The translations under genes were made by a program, and so were the position numbers. From the NCBI RefSeq assembly GCF_900143275.1, contig NZ_FSRO01000001.1:1878116-1942115 (forward strand): a stretch of 64,000 bases of DNA. The letters run 5' to 3'. Source of the DNA: Nitrosomonas cryotolerans ATCC 49181 (GTDB taxonomy: Bacteria > Pseudomonadota > Gammaproteobacteria > Burkholderiales > Nitrosomonadaceae). Of this stretch, positions 10,390-20,248 are shown piece by piece (position 1 is the stretch's first letter; every line of letters begins with the position of its first letter). The notes beneath the pieces are model-generated. The model was not told the DNA's origin and did no database searches. It saw only the letters and a list, made by a program, of their open reading frames with translations.

Positions 10390-12102
10390 ATGGTTTCCAA
10401 GTCTTGGCTAAAAATAGTATCGCTTGTCTGTAGCGGACTGCTGGTAGCAGCAGCGCACGCGAGCATACCAAGCGTTCCGGATGAAACCTATGAAGCACTG
10501 AAGCTGGATCGTAATACGGTTACACCCAAACAAATGCACGAGGCGTTGGTAAAGCGCTATAAAGATCCTGCTCAGGGTGCTGGAAGAGGGACCATGGCTG
10601 AATATTGGGAACCCATTCCTTATGGTATATATCTGGATCCGGCAACTTTTTATACTCCTCCCAGCTCAATGAAAGAAGTAGCCGGACGGAGTGAATGCGT
10701 AGAATGCCATACAGACGAATCACCGGTTTGGGTACAGGCTTGGAAACGAAGCACCCATGCTAACCTGGACAAGATACGGGATCTTAAGCCAAGTGATCCG
10801 ACCTATTACAAGAAAGCCAAACTGGAAGGTGTAGAAAAGAATCTGCGCTCCATGGGCAAGTTGGGCGAGAAAGAGAATCTGAAAGAAGTCGGATGTATTG
10901 ATTGCCACGTGGATATTAACGCTAAGAAGAAGGCCGATCACAGCAAAGACCTGATTATGCCGACAGCAGATGTCTGTGGTGTCTGTCACCTGCAGGAATT
11001 TGCTGAACGGGAATCTGAGCGGGATACACTTATCTGGCCGCATGACCAATGGCCTGCAGGACGTCCATCTCATGCGCTGGACTATAAAGCCAACGTAGAA
11101 ACGACTGTCTGGGCAGCAATGCCACAACGGGAAGTAGCCGAAGGTTGCTCCATGTGTCATACCAATCAAAACAAATGTGACTCATGTCATACCCGCCATG
11201 AATTCTCAGCGGCAGAATCACGTAAACCGGAAGCTTGCGCTACCTGTCACAGCGGTGTTGATCACAACAACTGGGAAGCCTATTCCATGTCCAAACATGG
11301 AAAAATGGTATCGATGCTGGGTAATAAATGGAACTGGGATGTGCAGTTGAAAGATGCCTATGCAAAAGGTGGACAGAATGCGCCCACTTGTGCTGGCTGC
11401 CATATGGAATATGAAGGTGAATACACGCATAATATGGTCAGGAAGATTCGTTGGGCAAATTACCCATTTGTACCGGGTATTGCAGAAAACATTACCAGCG
11501 AATGGTCTGAAGGAAGATTGGACTCATGGGTCGTAACTTGTACGCAATGTCACTCTGAGCGTCTGGCACGTTCTTATCTGGAGCTCATGGACAAGGGTAC
11601 CCTACAAGGACTGGCTAAATACCAGGAAGCCCATGAAATTGTAGAAACGCTTTACAACGATGGTCTGCTAACGGGTCAGAAGACTAATCGTCCTGCACCA
11701 CCTGCACCGGAAAAACCCGGGTTTGCGCAATTCTCACAGTTGTTCTGGTCGAAAGGGAATAACCCAGCTTCACTCGAACTGAAGATACTTGAAATGGGTG
11801 AGAATCAGCTGGCGAAAATGCATGTGGGCTTGGCACACGTCAACCCAGGTGGCTGGACCTATACTGAAGGTTGGGGTCCGATGAACCGTTCATACGTTGA
11901 AATTCAGGACGAAAATACAAAGTTCCGTGAAATGATGGCATTACAGGAACGTGTACAGAAGCTTGAAAGCAAACGTACCAGTCTCCTCGATCTGGACAGC
12001 ACGGCTGAGAAAATCTCATTGGGAGGACTCGGTGGTGGTATGTTGCTGGCTGGGACGCTTGCATTAGCAGGCTGGCGTAAACGTAAGAAGATCGAAGGTT
12101 GA
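10390..12102 (+). CDS. hao: Octaheme hydroxylamine oxidoreductase (HAO)
   Basis: Precursor of 570 residues. It oxidises hydroxylamine in the periplasm, the energy-yielding step of ammonia oxidation, and passes electrons to cytochrome c554. A 24-residue signal peptide ends AAAHA before SIPSVPDE. Eight CXXCH heme sites are present in order: CVECH, CIDCH, CGVCH, CSMCH, CDSCH, CATCH, CAGCH, CTQCH. Tyr491 in [12 protein letters not shown] equals mature Tyr467, the residue that crosslinks to the P460 heme in the Nitrosomonas enzyme. This makes it a true HAO rather than a reductive homologue. A C-terminal hydrophobic segment ([15 protein letters not shown], then basic residues) is retained. It is first gene of hao-haoB-cycA-cycB. 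Nitrosomonas usually carries several near-identical copies; only one is in this window. Confidence 0.98.
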   Translation: MVSKSWLKIVSLVCSGLLVAAAHASIPSVPDETYEALKLDRNTVTPKQMHEALVKRYKDPAQGAGRGTMAEYWEPIPYGIYLDPATFYTPPSSMKEVAGRSECVECHTDESPVWVQAWKRSTHANLDKIRDLKPSDPTYYKKAKLEGVEKNLRSMGKLGEKENLKEVGCIDCHVDINAKKKADHSKDLIMPTADVCGVCHLQEFAERESERDTLIWPHDQWPAGRPSHALDYKANVETTVWAAMPQREVAEGCSMCHTNQNKCDSCHTRHEFSAAESRKPEACATCHSGVDHNNWEAYSMSKHGKMVSMLGNKWNWDVQLKDAYAKGGQNAPTCAGCHMEYEGEYTHNMVRKIRWANYPFVPGIAENITSEWSEGRLDSWVVTCTQCHSERLARSYLELMDKGTLQGLAKYQEAHEIVETLYNDGLLTGQKTNRPAPPAPEKPGFAQFSQLFWSKGNNPASLELKILEMGENQLAKMHVGLAHVNPGGWTYTEGWGPMNRSYVEIQDENTKFREMMALQERVQKLESKRTSLLDLDSTAEKISLGGLGGGMLLAGTLALAGWRKRKKIEG

Positions 12103-13145
12103 CCTCCTTCAACACATCCGGTCGCTCCACTGGCGTGACGCGACCGGGAAGTAAGCTGCTCCCGTCACTGGGTATACTCCTGGTGATGGGAGGTTTGATT
12201 CTACTTGGCTGGTTTGCTTATCTCTGGTTTAGTCCGGTACCAGCGCCTTATGAGTATCATTTGGTAGCAGAAGGAGATGTACGTCAGTTTAGTGAGCTGG
12301 AGCTTGATTCCTGGCCAGATCTGGCACTCAGTAAATATGAGGTACAGGTAGCGGGCATAGATAAACCCGTTGCTCTGGCATACCTTGCTCGACGTGAAAA
12401 TGACTCGCCGGTACTCATCAACTGGGAAAACCGTCTCAGCGAGCAATTGATCTCAATTGATCAGAAGCCATCTGAACTCAGTGTCTTAGCTGATGCGATT
12501 GCCAAGCATGCATCGCCCGAGGCAATCATACTGGCTTGGTGGGATACTTCGCGCCAGATAAAGCTCTTGTCTGAACGGGATACTTTTTTTACCAGTCATC
12601 TGGGTGAACCACTGATCATCCCGGAAAGCTGGCGAGATCAGCAGGAAGCCATCCGCGCATACGAAAATAAATTCTGGCAGGATACCGCTACTCAACAAGA
12701 ACAGGATGATTTTCAGCGCTTTAGTGAAGCACTGGTAGCAACCCCGGAAAAAGGTGTTGCCATGCTGCGGGAATTGATCGGTTCCCCACGTGAAGCCTAT
12801 CTCATTGTACACGTCACGGATCTTTATAAACTGGGATTGATGCAACCGGATAATTTCGGTATTGCTTATAAAAGTTTTCCGTTGACAGGCAACATGCATG
12901 GGTTGATCAATCATATGAAGGTGTATCTGAAAGAAAATAATTACGAAACATACACGCTGCAATCGCTATCAGACAATGAGATCAGAGCCTATTTTCTCAG
13001 CGATAAAGCGAGTAGCCAGACCTTGCTCGCGCAGATGTTGCCATTTACCAGTAACAAGCCACCGCTGGAACTCGAAGCGGCGCAACTGATTTATCAGCAT
13101 GGTGGTTATTGGGTGTATCAAATCCCATCGGGGCAAAAGCAGTAA
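12099..13145 (+). CDS. haoB: HaoB, conserved membrane-anchored protein of the hao cluster
   Basis: Protein of 348 residues, read from a TTG at 12099 that overlaps the hao stop by 4 bp and suggests translational coupling. A later in-frame GTG (12135) is an alternative start, and neither has a good ribosome site. One membrane helix ([22 protein letters not shown]) lies near the N-terminus. The remaining 300 residues are predicted periplasmic and contain no heme motif. The gene is recognised by position: the orf2/haoB product is conserved between hao and cycA in ammonia oxidisers. Its biochemical role is not established. A role in HAO maturation or membrane docking is inference from synteny. Confidence 0.85.
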   Translation: MTSFNTSGRSTGVTRPGSKLLPSLGILLVMGGLILLGWFAYLWFSPVPAPYEYHLVAEGDVRQFSELELDSWPDLALSKYEVQVAGIDKPVALAYLARRENDSPVLINWENRLSEQLISIDQKPSELSVLADAIAKHASPEAIILAWWDTSRQIKLLSERDTFFTSHLGEPLIIPESWRDQQEAIRAYENKFWQDTATQQEQDDFQRFSEALVATPEKGVAMLRELIGSPREAYLIVHVTDLYKLGLMQPDNFGIAYKSFPLTGNMHGLINHMKVYLKENNYETYTLQSLSDNEIRAYFLSDKASSQTLLAQMLPFTSNKPPLELEAAQLIYQHGGYWVYQIPSGQKQ

Positions 13146-13290
13146 ACAATGGGCAGACACGTACGAAAAATAAAGCAGTTCGTTACAAAAAAAGGACACA
13201 ATCGTGATCTTGTCCATTTACACCACTTAATGATAGCGTAGAATACCTGGCAAATAATTTGAACGATAAAAAAGTTATAAAGGAGGAAGG

Positions 13291-14004
13291 ATGAAACACC
13301 CAATCACCTATGTATTTGCTCTGTTAGCCATGTTGACCTTTTTTTCCGGAAACGTAGCTGCTGATACATTTGAAGGACGCAAGAAATGTAGTTCCTGCCA
13401 TAAAGCTCAAGCTAAATCATGGAAAGATACTGCCCATGCCAAAGCAATGGAATCACTCAAACCGAATACCCGAGAAGAAGCCAAGATCAAGGCAAAGCTT
13501 GATCCAGCCAAAGACTATACCAAAGATAAGGATTGCGTCGGTTGTCACGTAGATGGCTTTGGCGAGAAAGGGGGGTATACGATTGCATCACCCAAGAAAA
13601 TGTTGACGGGTGTGGGCTGTGAATCTTGTCATGGGCCTGGTAGAAAATATCGCGGTGATCACCGTAAGAGTGGTCAGCAATTTGAAAAATCGGGTAAGAC
13701 AACACCTCGCAAGAAGCTGGCGGACAAAGGACAGGATTTTCATTTTGAAGAAAGCTGCAATGCCTGTCATTTGAACTATGAGGGTTCGCCATGGAAAGGC
13801 GCTAAAGCACCTTATACACCGTTCACCCCTGAAGTTGATGAAAAATACACGTTTAACTTTGACAAAATGGTTAAAGATGTAGGCGCCATGCATGAACATT
13901 ACAAACTGGATGGCACATTTGTGGGTGAGCCAAAATTCAAATATCATGATGAATTTCAGGCTGAGGCCAAAGTAGCCAAAGACGACAAGAAAGGAAAAGA
14001 CTGA
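13291..14004 (+). CDS. cycA: Tetraheme cytochrome c554
   Basis: Precursor of 237 residues with a signal peptide ending GNVAA before DTFEGRKKC. Four heme motifs are present: CSSCH, CVGCH, CESCH, CNACH. It accepts electrons from HAO in the periplasm and passes them to the membrane cytochrome. A very strong ribosome site (AAAGGAGGAAGG) precedes the ATG, consistent with high expression. A 145-bp gap separates it from haoB, and its stop overlaps the cycB start (TGATG). The C-terminus is Lys/Asp-rich (AKDDKKGKD), a small deviation from the core fold. Confidence 0.96.
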   Translation: MKHPITYVFALLAMLTFFSGNVAADTFEGRKKCSSCHKAQAKSWKDTAHAKAMESLKPNTREEAKIKAKLDPAKDYTKDKDCVGCHVDGFGEKGGYTIASPKKMLTGVGCESCHGPGRKYRGDHRKSGQQFEKSGKTTPRKKLADKGQDFHFEESCNACHLNYEGSPWKGAKAPYTPFTPEVDEKYTFNFDKMVKDVGAMHEHYKLDGTFVGEPKFKYHDEFQAEAKVAKDDKKGKD

Positions 14005-14642
14005 TGACAGGACTACAAAAAGGCGCGATAGGTACGCTGCTTACAGGTGGTCTGCTTGGAATAGTCATGGTCGCGGTCGTATTTGGAGGCGAGGCTGCTC
14101 TCTCTACGGAAGAGTTCTGTACCAGCTGTCACTCCATGACGTATCCGCAAGAGGAACTGAAGGAATCGACACATTATGGCGCGTTAGGTGTCAATCCAAG
14201 CTGTAAGGATTGTCATATTCCACAGGGATTTTCGAATTTCCATCTTGCGCTATATACTCATGCGGTTGATGGCGCGCGCGAGCTGTATTTGGAATTCATG
14301 AACGATTATTCCACGCTGGAAAAATTTAATGAACGTCGTTTGATTATGGCGCATGATGCTCGCATGAACCTGAAGAAATGGGATAGTGTGACTTGCCGTG
14401 ATTGCCATCGAAATCCGGACCCACCGGGAGAAGATGCACAAGCCGCTCATAAAAAGATGGAAACTGAAGGTGCGACATGTATAGATTGTCATCAAAACCT
14501 GGTTCATGAAGAAGCACCTATGACTGACTTGAATGCGAGTCTGGCAGCGGGTAAGTTAGTCTTGAAGCAGGAAGAAGTCGATGACGACGATGACGACGAC
14601 GACGAGGATGATGAAGATGAAGATGAGGAGGATATTGAATAG
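14004..14642 (+). CDS. cycB: Tetraheme cytochrome cm552 (NapC/NirT family)
   Basis: Protein of 212 residues. A single N-terminal membrane anchor (GTLLTGGLLGIVMVAVVFGG) is followed by four heme motifs: CTSCHSM, CKDCH, CRDCH, CIDCH. This is the NapC/NirT quinol-interacting fold, and in ammonia oxidisers it links cytochrome c554 to the quinone pool. It overlaps cycA by one base at ATG/TGA, so the pair is coupled. The last 20 or so residues are an almost pure Asp/Glu tail containing eight consecutive Asp. The tail is encoded by a near-repetitive GAT/GAC/GAG tract (14578-14637) and is outside the heme core. The tail may bind divalent cations or steer docking to basic cytochrome partners; that is inference. 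Confidence 0.95.
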   Translation: MTGLQKGAIGTLLTGGLLGIVMVAVVFGGEAALSTEEFCTSCHSMTYPQEELKESTHYGALGVNPSCKDCHIPQGFSNFHLALYTHAVDGARELYLEFMNDYSTLEKFNERRLIMAHDARMNLKKWDSVTCRDCHRNPDPPGEDAQAAHKKMETEGATCIDCHQNLVHEEAPMTDLNASLAAGKLVLKQEEVDDDDDDDDEDDEDEDEEDIE

Positions 14643-14858
14643 AATAATCTTTTTATCTTGATTTTATAATCTTTGATTGATCAGTAGATTAAATACTCTA
14701 ATTGTTGCTAATTGGTATTAAATTTTCAGGATACGGTTTGTCTCGTTTAAATTAGGGATGTTATCGTATTCTGAATTTAAGAATAATATGAGGTAACAAC
14801 TGATTTTTCAGGCAGGAATTGTAAAACACAAGGTCTCACTTTATTTGTAGAATTGGAT

Positions 14859-14885
14859 AACCCGTCTTAGTGGCGGGTTTTTTAT
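14859..14885 (+). terminator. Rho-independent terminator after the hao cluster
   Basis: A stem with arms aacccg and cgggtt (extendable through TC/GG) and a small loop is followed directly by seven T. It lies 217 bp after cycB and just before the next ATG (14901), so it most likely ends the cycA-cycB transcript. Confidence 0.75.
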
Positions 14886-14900
14886 TTCGATGGGGTAAAT

Positions 14901-15668
14901 ATGTTAGGTCATTTTCCGAAAGCTAATATCGCTTATGCTCATAATATGCGTGACTATTTTATAGCCGCCTTTACTTTCTTTTGTGTGGCAGTGAGTTTGG
15001 TTATAGATGGCAGTGCCAGTATAGAAACACAAAATATTTTAGGTGTTATTGCATGGGTTTTTTTAATAGCGTTATTGTTTGGAGAAAATAAAGAAATTAG
15101 AATGCAAGTCATAATTGCTGTAGCGTTTGCTACAATAGGTGAGCATTTTGCCTCCATTTATATGGAGGGGTACACATATAGATTCGAAAATGTGCCACTT
15201 TATGTACCGCCAGGTCATGGTATGGTTTATCTGACTGCAGTGAAACTTGCACGTTCTGGTTTTTTTCTAAAGCATGCTAGAAAAATCGCCACATTTGTTA
15301 TTATCGTAGGAGGGTTGTGGTCTTTATGGGGTGTCAGTGGTATTCCTAAACAAGGCGACCAAGTTGGTGCGGTATTATTCTTGATATTTGTAATTTGTTT
15401 ATTTAAAGGTCGTTCACCAATGGTTTATTTAGGCGCTTTTTTTATATGCACTTGGCTGGAAATAATTGGTACAGCTGCTGGAACGTGGAAATGGGCTTCA
15501 ATTGAACCTGTTTTCGGATGGTCACAGGGAAATCCACCCAGTGGGGTGGCAGCGTGGTACTGTTTAGTGGATGCTGTTGCTATTGGTAGCGCACCCATAA
15601 TTCTAAATAATTTGAAGAGAATTGGTGATTGGTACAGAGCAGAAAATAATCAAAAGAGCATTCATTGA
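14901..15668 (+). CDS. Polytopic membrane protein of unknown function
   Basis: Protein of 255 residues with seven or eight predicted membrane helices (for example YFIAAFTFFCVAVSLVI, IATFVIIVGGLWSLWG, VGAVLFLIFVICLF, AAWYCLVDAVAIGSAPII). Conserved-looking polar motifs sit between helices: GEHFASIYMEGYTYRFENVP, VPPGHGMVYL and a Trp/Gly-rich GTWKWASIEPVFGWSQGNPPSG loop. Glu and His within helices suggest a cofactor or proton-related membrane enzyme or carotenoid-like fold, but I do not recognise the family. It sits right behind the hao-cluster terminator with only 15 bp between, so it may be transcribed by read-through or from a promoter within 14643-14850. Confidence 0.75.
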   Translation: MLGHFPKANIAYAHNMRDYFIAAFTFFCVAVSLVIDGSASIETQNILGVIAWVFLIALLFGENKEIRMQVIIAVAFATIGEHFASIYMEGYTYRFENVPLYVPPGHGMVYLTAVKLARSGFFLKHARKIATFVIIVGGLWSLWGVSGIPKQGDQVGAVLFLIFVICLFKGRSPMVYLGAFFICTWLEIIGTAAGTWKWASIEPVFGWSQGNPPSGVAAWYCLVDAVAIGSAPIILNNLKRIGDWYRAENNQKSIH

Positions 15669-15878
15669 TTCTGGAATAGAACGAATATTTATTTTAATTT
15701 AATCATAAGAATTTTGCTGTGTATTCGGTTGCTCATCATAATGCGCTATGGGAAAATATTTTGATAATATCGAACTTATTTTCTGATTGATTGTGTTTCG
15801 TCATCTGAATTATGAGAAATAAAATCTTTTTGAAGCACTTTGTTTATTATTAAACTTTAATTATCTAAAGGAATACTT

Positions 15879-17789
15879 GTGACAGTCATTCGATTGCCGG
15901 ATGGTTCAGAGCGCACTTTTGATCAGCCAGTTACCGTTCTGGATGTGGCTGCATCGATTAGTTCCGGACTTGCGCGAGCTGCGCTTGGAGGTAGAGTCAA
16001 TGGTAAGCTAATAGATGTGCATAGTTTTATCGAAGAGAACGCTGATTTATCAGTGATTACTGAGAAAGATGCGGAGGGGCTTGAAATTATTCGTCATTCG
16101 AGCGCACATTTATTAGCGCATGCAGTTAAAGAGTTGTTTCCAGAAGCTCAAGTAACAATTGGTCCAGTAATTGAGGATGGGTTTTATTATGATTTCTCAT
16201 ATAAGCGGCCTTTTACACCAGAAGATCTGACTGCTATTGAAAAACGAATGCATGAGATTAGTAAGCGGGATTTAAAAATTGAGAGAAAGGTTTGGGAACG
16301 TTCTGAAGCTATCAATTTTTTTAAGAATCAAGGAGAGCATTACAAAGCACAAATTATTGAATCTATTCCAGGTAATGAAGAAGTTTCGCTCTATAGCCAG
16401 GGTGATTTTACTGATTTGTGTCGCGGACCACATGTACCCGCTACCTCTAGGCTTAAAGTATTCAAGCTGATGAAAGTTGCTGGGGCTTATTGGCGTGGAG
16501 ATTCACATAATGAGATGTTACAGCGAATTTATGGTACAGCCTGGATTAAGAAAGAAGAGCAAAAAGCATATATTCACCGCTTAGAAGAGGCTGAAAAACG
16601 CGATCATCGTAAATTAGGCAAAGCACTGAATTTGTTCCACACTCAAGAAGAGGCGCCTGGTATGGTATTTTGGCACCCTAAGGGTTGGACGCTTTGGCAG
16701 CAGATTGAGCAATATATGCGCAATATTCTTAGCGATAATGGCTACCAGGAAATACGTACACCACAGGTTCTGGATAGGGAATTATGGGAACGTTCTGGAC
16801 ATTGGGAGAATTTTCGTGAAAATATGTTTATGACAAATTCAGATGAACGTAGTTTCGCCATCAAGCCAATGAATTGTCCAGGGCATGTTCAGGTATTTAA
16901 TCAAGGTTTAAGAAGCTACCGAGATTTGCCACTAAGATTGGCAGAATTCGGCTCATGCCATCGAAATGAGGCATCGGGTGCGTTACATGGAATTATGCGC
17001 GTGCGAGCTTTTACACAAGATGATGCTCATATTTTTTGTACTGAAGATCAGATCCAAATTGAAGTCGTACGATTTATTAATTTGTTAATTGAGGTCTATG
17101 CTGATTTCGGTTTTAATGAGATTCTAGTTAAGCTTTCTACTCGTCCGCTTAAACGTGTTGGATCGGAATTGCAATGGGATAAGGCAGAGGCAGCACTTGA
17201 AGCGGCATTAAATCAAAAACGGCTGAATTGGGAACTACAACCAGGTGAAGGTGCATTCTATGGCCCTAAAATAGAATTTTCACTAAAGGATTGTATAGGG
17301 CGTATTTGGCAATGCGGAACGCTGCAGCTCGATTTTTCAATGCCAGATCGATTGCATGCAGAGTATGTCGCTGACGATAATACCCGGCAAATACCAGTGA
17401 TGCTGCATAGAGCGATTTTAGGCTCTATGGAAAGATTCATTGGCATTCTTACTGAAAATTATGGAGGTGCATTTCCATTATGGCTTTCACCTGATCAAGT
17501 AATCGTGCTGAATATTTCCCAAGGACAATTAGATTATGCTCGTGAAGTGGCTGCCGAGTTAAAGCATAATGGTATTCGAGTAAGCTTAGACTTGAGAAAT
17601 GAGAAAATAAACTATAAAATTCGTGAACATAGTTTGCAAAAGTTACCTTATCAAGTTATTGTCGGTGACGAAGAAGTAAGAATACAGAAGATTTCAGTGC
17701 GTAGTCGAATAGGTTCTAATTTAGGCCAAATGACGCTACAGGATTTTATAGAACGCCTTAAGCTAGAGATATCTACTAAGGTAAATTAA
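15879..17789 (+). CDS. thrS: Threonyl-tRNA synthetase
   Basis: Protein of 636 residues, standard length. A TGS domain (1-62) is followed by the editing domain with [16 protein letters not shown]. The class II catalytic core follows, with the motif 2 region [26 protein letters not shown] and the zinc-binding Cys in KPMNCPGHV. The C-terminal anticodon-binding domain is present. The start is GTG at 15879 with an AAAGGA site 6 bases upstream. It heads the classical thrS-infC-rpmI-rplT-pheS-pheT-ihfA block. Confidence 0.98.
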   Translation: MTVIRLPDGSERTFDQPVTVLDVAASISSGLARAALGGRVNGKLIDVHSFIEENADLSVITEKDAEGLEIIRHSSAHLLAHAVKELFPEAQVTIGPVIEDGFYYDFSYKRPFTPEDLTAIEKRMHEISKRDLKIERKVWERSEAINFFKNQGEHYKAQIIESIPGNEEVSLYSQGDFTDLCRGPHVPATSRLKVFKLMKVAGAYWRGDSHNEMLQRIYGTAWIKKEEQKAYIHRLEEAEKRDHRKLGKALNLFHTQEEAPGMVFWHPKGWTLWQQIEQYMRNILSDNGYQEIRTPQVLDRELWERSGHWENFRENMFMTNSDERSFAIKPMNCPGHVQVFNQGLRSYRDLPLRLAEFGSCHRNEASGALHGIMRVRAFTQDDAHIFCTEDQIQIEVVRFINLLIEVYADFGFNEILVKLSTRPLKRVGSELQWDKAEAALEAALNQKRLNWELQPGEGAFYGPKIEFSLKDCIGRIWQCGTLQLDFSMPDRLHAEYVADDNTRQIPVMLHRAILGSMERFIGILTENYGGAFPLWLSPDQVIVLNISQGQLDYAREVAAELKHNGIRVSLDLRNEKINYKIREHSLQKLPYQVIVGDEEVRIQKISVRSRIGSNLGQMTLQDFIERLKLEISTKVN

Positions 17790-17813
17790 TTTTTTATAAT
17801 TTGGAGAATTGCC

Positions 17814-18401
17814 ATAGCTCAGGAAAAAACAGCACGCATAAATCAAGAAATAGATGTGCCAGAGGTACGTTTAATTGGTTTGGAGGGAGAACAGATAGGC
17901 ATTGTCTCACTTGTTGATGCAAACGCTTTAGCAGAAGAGTCTGGTGTCGATCTGGTTGAGATTGCACCTACTGCACAACCACCGGTCTGTCGTTTGATGG
18001 ATTATGGCAAGTTTCGCTATCAAGAAAGCAAAAAGAAACACGATGCTAAACTGAAGCAAAAGCAGGTTCAGATAAAAGAAATCAAATTCCGACCGAATAC
18101 CGATGAAGGAGATTACAACATCAAGTTACGAAACTTGGTGAGTTTTCTGAATGATGGGGATAAGGTGAAGATTACTTTGCGCTTTAGAGGGCGTGAAATG
18201 GCGCATCAGGAATTTGGTGTACGTTTGCTAGAACGTGTCAGAGACGAATTGGAGTCCTATGCAGTAGTGGAGCAGTTTCCAAGAATGGAAGGGCGACAAA
18301 TGGTAATGGTGTTGTCACCGAAGAAAAAAGACTTAAAAGTAGGCAAGTCACAAGAGGAGAAATCAAAAGATACCGTCTCCCGTTCTACGGTAGCTTCTTA
18401 A
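17814..18401 (+). CDS. infC: Translation initiation factor IF-3, ATA start codon
   Basis: Protein of 195 residues if translation starts at ATA (17814). The frame then reads (I)[23 protein letters not shown], which is the conserved IF3 N-terminus. The first conventional codon in frame is GTG at 17856, which would cut off about 14 conserved residues. A GGAG site (17803-17806) is spaced 7 bases from the ATA; an alternative in-frame ATT at 17808 is too close to it. Non-canonical starts on infC are known to allow IF3 autoregulation by start-codon discrimination. The C-domain ([20 protein letters not shown] motif) is intact. The gene lies 24 bp after thrS. Confidence 0.95.
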   Translation: MAQEKTARINQEIDVPEVRLIGLEGEQIGIVSLVDANALAEESGVDLVEIAPTAQPPVCRLMDYGKFRYQESKKKHDAKLKQKQVQIKEIKFRPNTDEGDYNIKLRNLVSFLNDGDKVKITLRFRGREMAHQEFGVRLLERVRDELESYAVVEQFPRMEGRQMVMVLSPKKKDLKVGKSQEEKSKDTVSRSTVAS

Positions 18402-18454
18402 ATTTTATTTGTTTTGATCTTTTGATGTGCAGTTGAAAGTAATAATAAGTGATT

Positions 18455-18511
18455 ACCAGGTTTTAAAAGTTTTCTGATTTGGAAGCACCTGGCTTCATAT
18501 TAAAGTAGGAG
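18455..18511 (+). promoter_or_regulatory. Candidate pseudoknot leader upstream of rpmI
   Basis: Hairpin gaagc(18482-18486)-acctg-gcttc(18492-18496) presents a loop acctg that is complementary to caggt at 18457-18461, forming an H-type pseudoknot or mutually exclusive helices. The structure ends 10 bases before the rpmI ribosome site AGGAG (18507-18511). In E. coli, L20 represses rpmI-rplT translation through leader RNA structures including a pseudoknot. An equivalent L20 control here is inference. Confidence 0.45.
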
Positions 18512-18518
18512 TTATGTT

Positions 18519-18716
18519 ATGCCTAAAATGAAAACAAAGAGTGGTGCTGCAAAACGTTTTAAGGTGAGAGCGAGTGGTAGTATCAAGCGTTCGCAAGCAT
18601 TTAAACGCCATATTTTGACTAAAAAGACAACAAAAAATAAACGTCAATTAAGAGGAGTTGTCAACGTGCATCCGAGTGATGTTGGGTCAATTCGTGCCAT
18701 GTTACCTTACGCATAG
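18519..18716 (+). CDS. rpmI: 50S ribosomal protein L35
   Basis: Protein of 65 residues, very basic, with the family pattern [16 protein letters not shown] and [15 protein letters not shown]. It is a component of the large ribosomal subunit. An AGGAG site lies 7 bases upstream of the ATG. It is followed after 11 bp by rplT, so the pair is co-translated. Confidence 0.98.
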   Translation: MPKMKTKSGAAKRFKVRASGSIKRSQAFKRHILTKKTTKNKRQLRGVVNVHPSDVGSIRAMLPYA

Positions 18717-18727
18717 GAGAGATAGAG

Positions 18728-19087
18728 ATGCCAAGAGTAAAGCGTGGTGTGACTGCTCATGCACGTCATAAGAAGATATTGGATTTGGCTAAGGGCTATC
18801 GTGGTCGCCGTAAGAATGTTTACCGTATAGCTAAGCAAGCCGTAATGAAAGCCGGACAATATGCCTACCGGGATCGTCGTCAACGCAAGAGAGTGTTCCG
18901 GGCACTATGGATTACACGTATTAATGCAGCCGCGCGTGAATGTGGTCTGTCTTATAGCGTCTTTATGAACGGTTTAAAAAAGGGATGTATTGAAATAGAT
19001 AGAAAGGTTTTGGCTGATCTGGCTGTTTTTGATAAACCCGCTTTTGAAAAAATTGCTGAGAAGGCGAAAGCAAGTTTAGTAGTGTAA
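18728..19087 (+). CDS. rplT: 50S ribosomal protein L20
   Basis: Protein of 119 residues with the typical [28 protein letters not shown] start. It binds 23S rRNA and is needed early in large-subunit assembly. In other bacteria it also represses its own operon. An AGGAGAGATAG site precedes the ATG. It is followed by an intrinsic terminator at 19114. Confidence 0.98.
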   Translation: MPRVKRGVTAHARHKKILDLAKGYRGRRKNVYRIAKQAVMKAGQYAYRDRRQRKRVFRALWITRINAAARECGLSYSVFMNGLKKGCIEIDRKVLADLAVFDKPAFEKIAEKAKASLVV

Positions 19088-19113
19088 CGGGTAAGCGATA
19101 AAGGAAAGCTGTA

Positions 19114-19149
19114 GGGAGGCAGGGTTTGGATGCCCAAGCCTCCCTTTTT
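19114..19149 (+). terminator. Rho-independent terminator between rplT and pheS
   Basis: A perfect 7-bp GC-rich stem, gggaggc (19114-19120) and gcctccc (19138-19144), is followed by five T. It lies 41 bp before the pheS start, so it can end or attenuate the ribosomal-protein transcript ahead of pheST. I did not find a Phe-rich leader peptide. Confidence 0.85.
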
Positions 19150-19184
19150 CTTGCGTTGTTTCTGTAGTTAATTCTATATTTTGA

Positions 19185-20210
<1,026 letters not shown>

Positions 20211-20248
20211 TAGTAAATGCATTATTGACTGTATCTATAAAAAATCCC

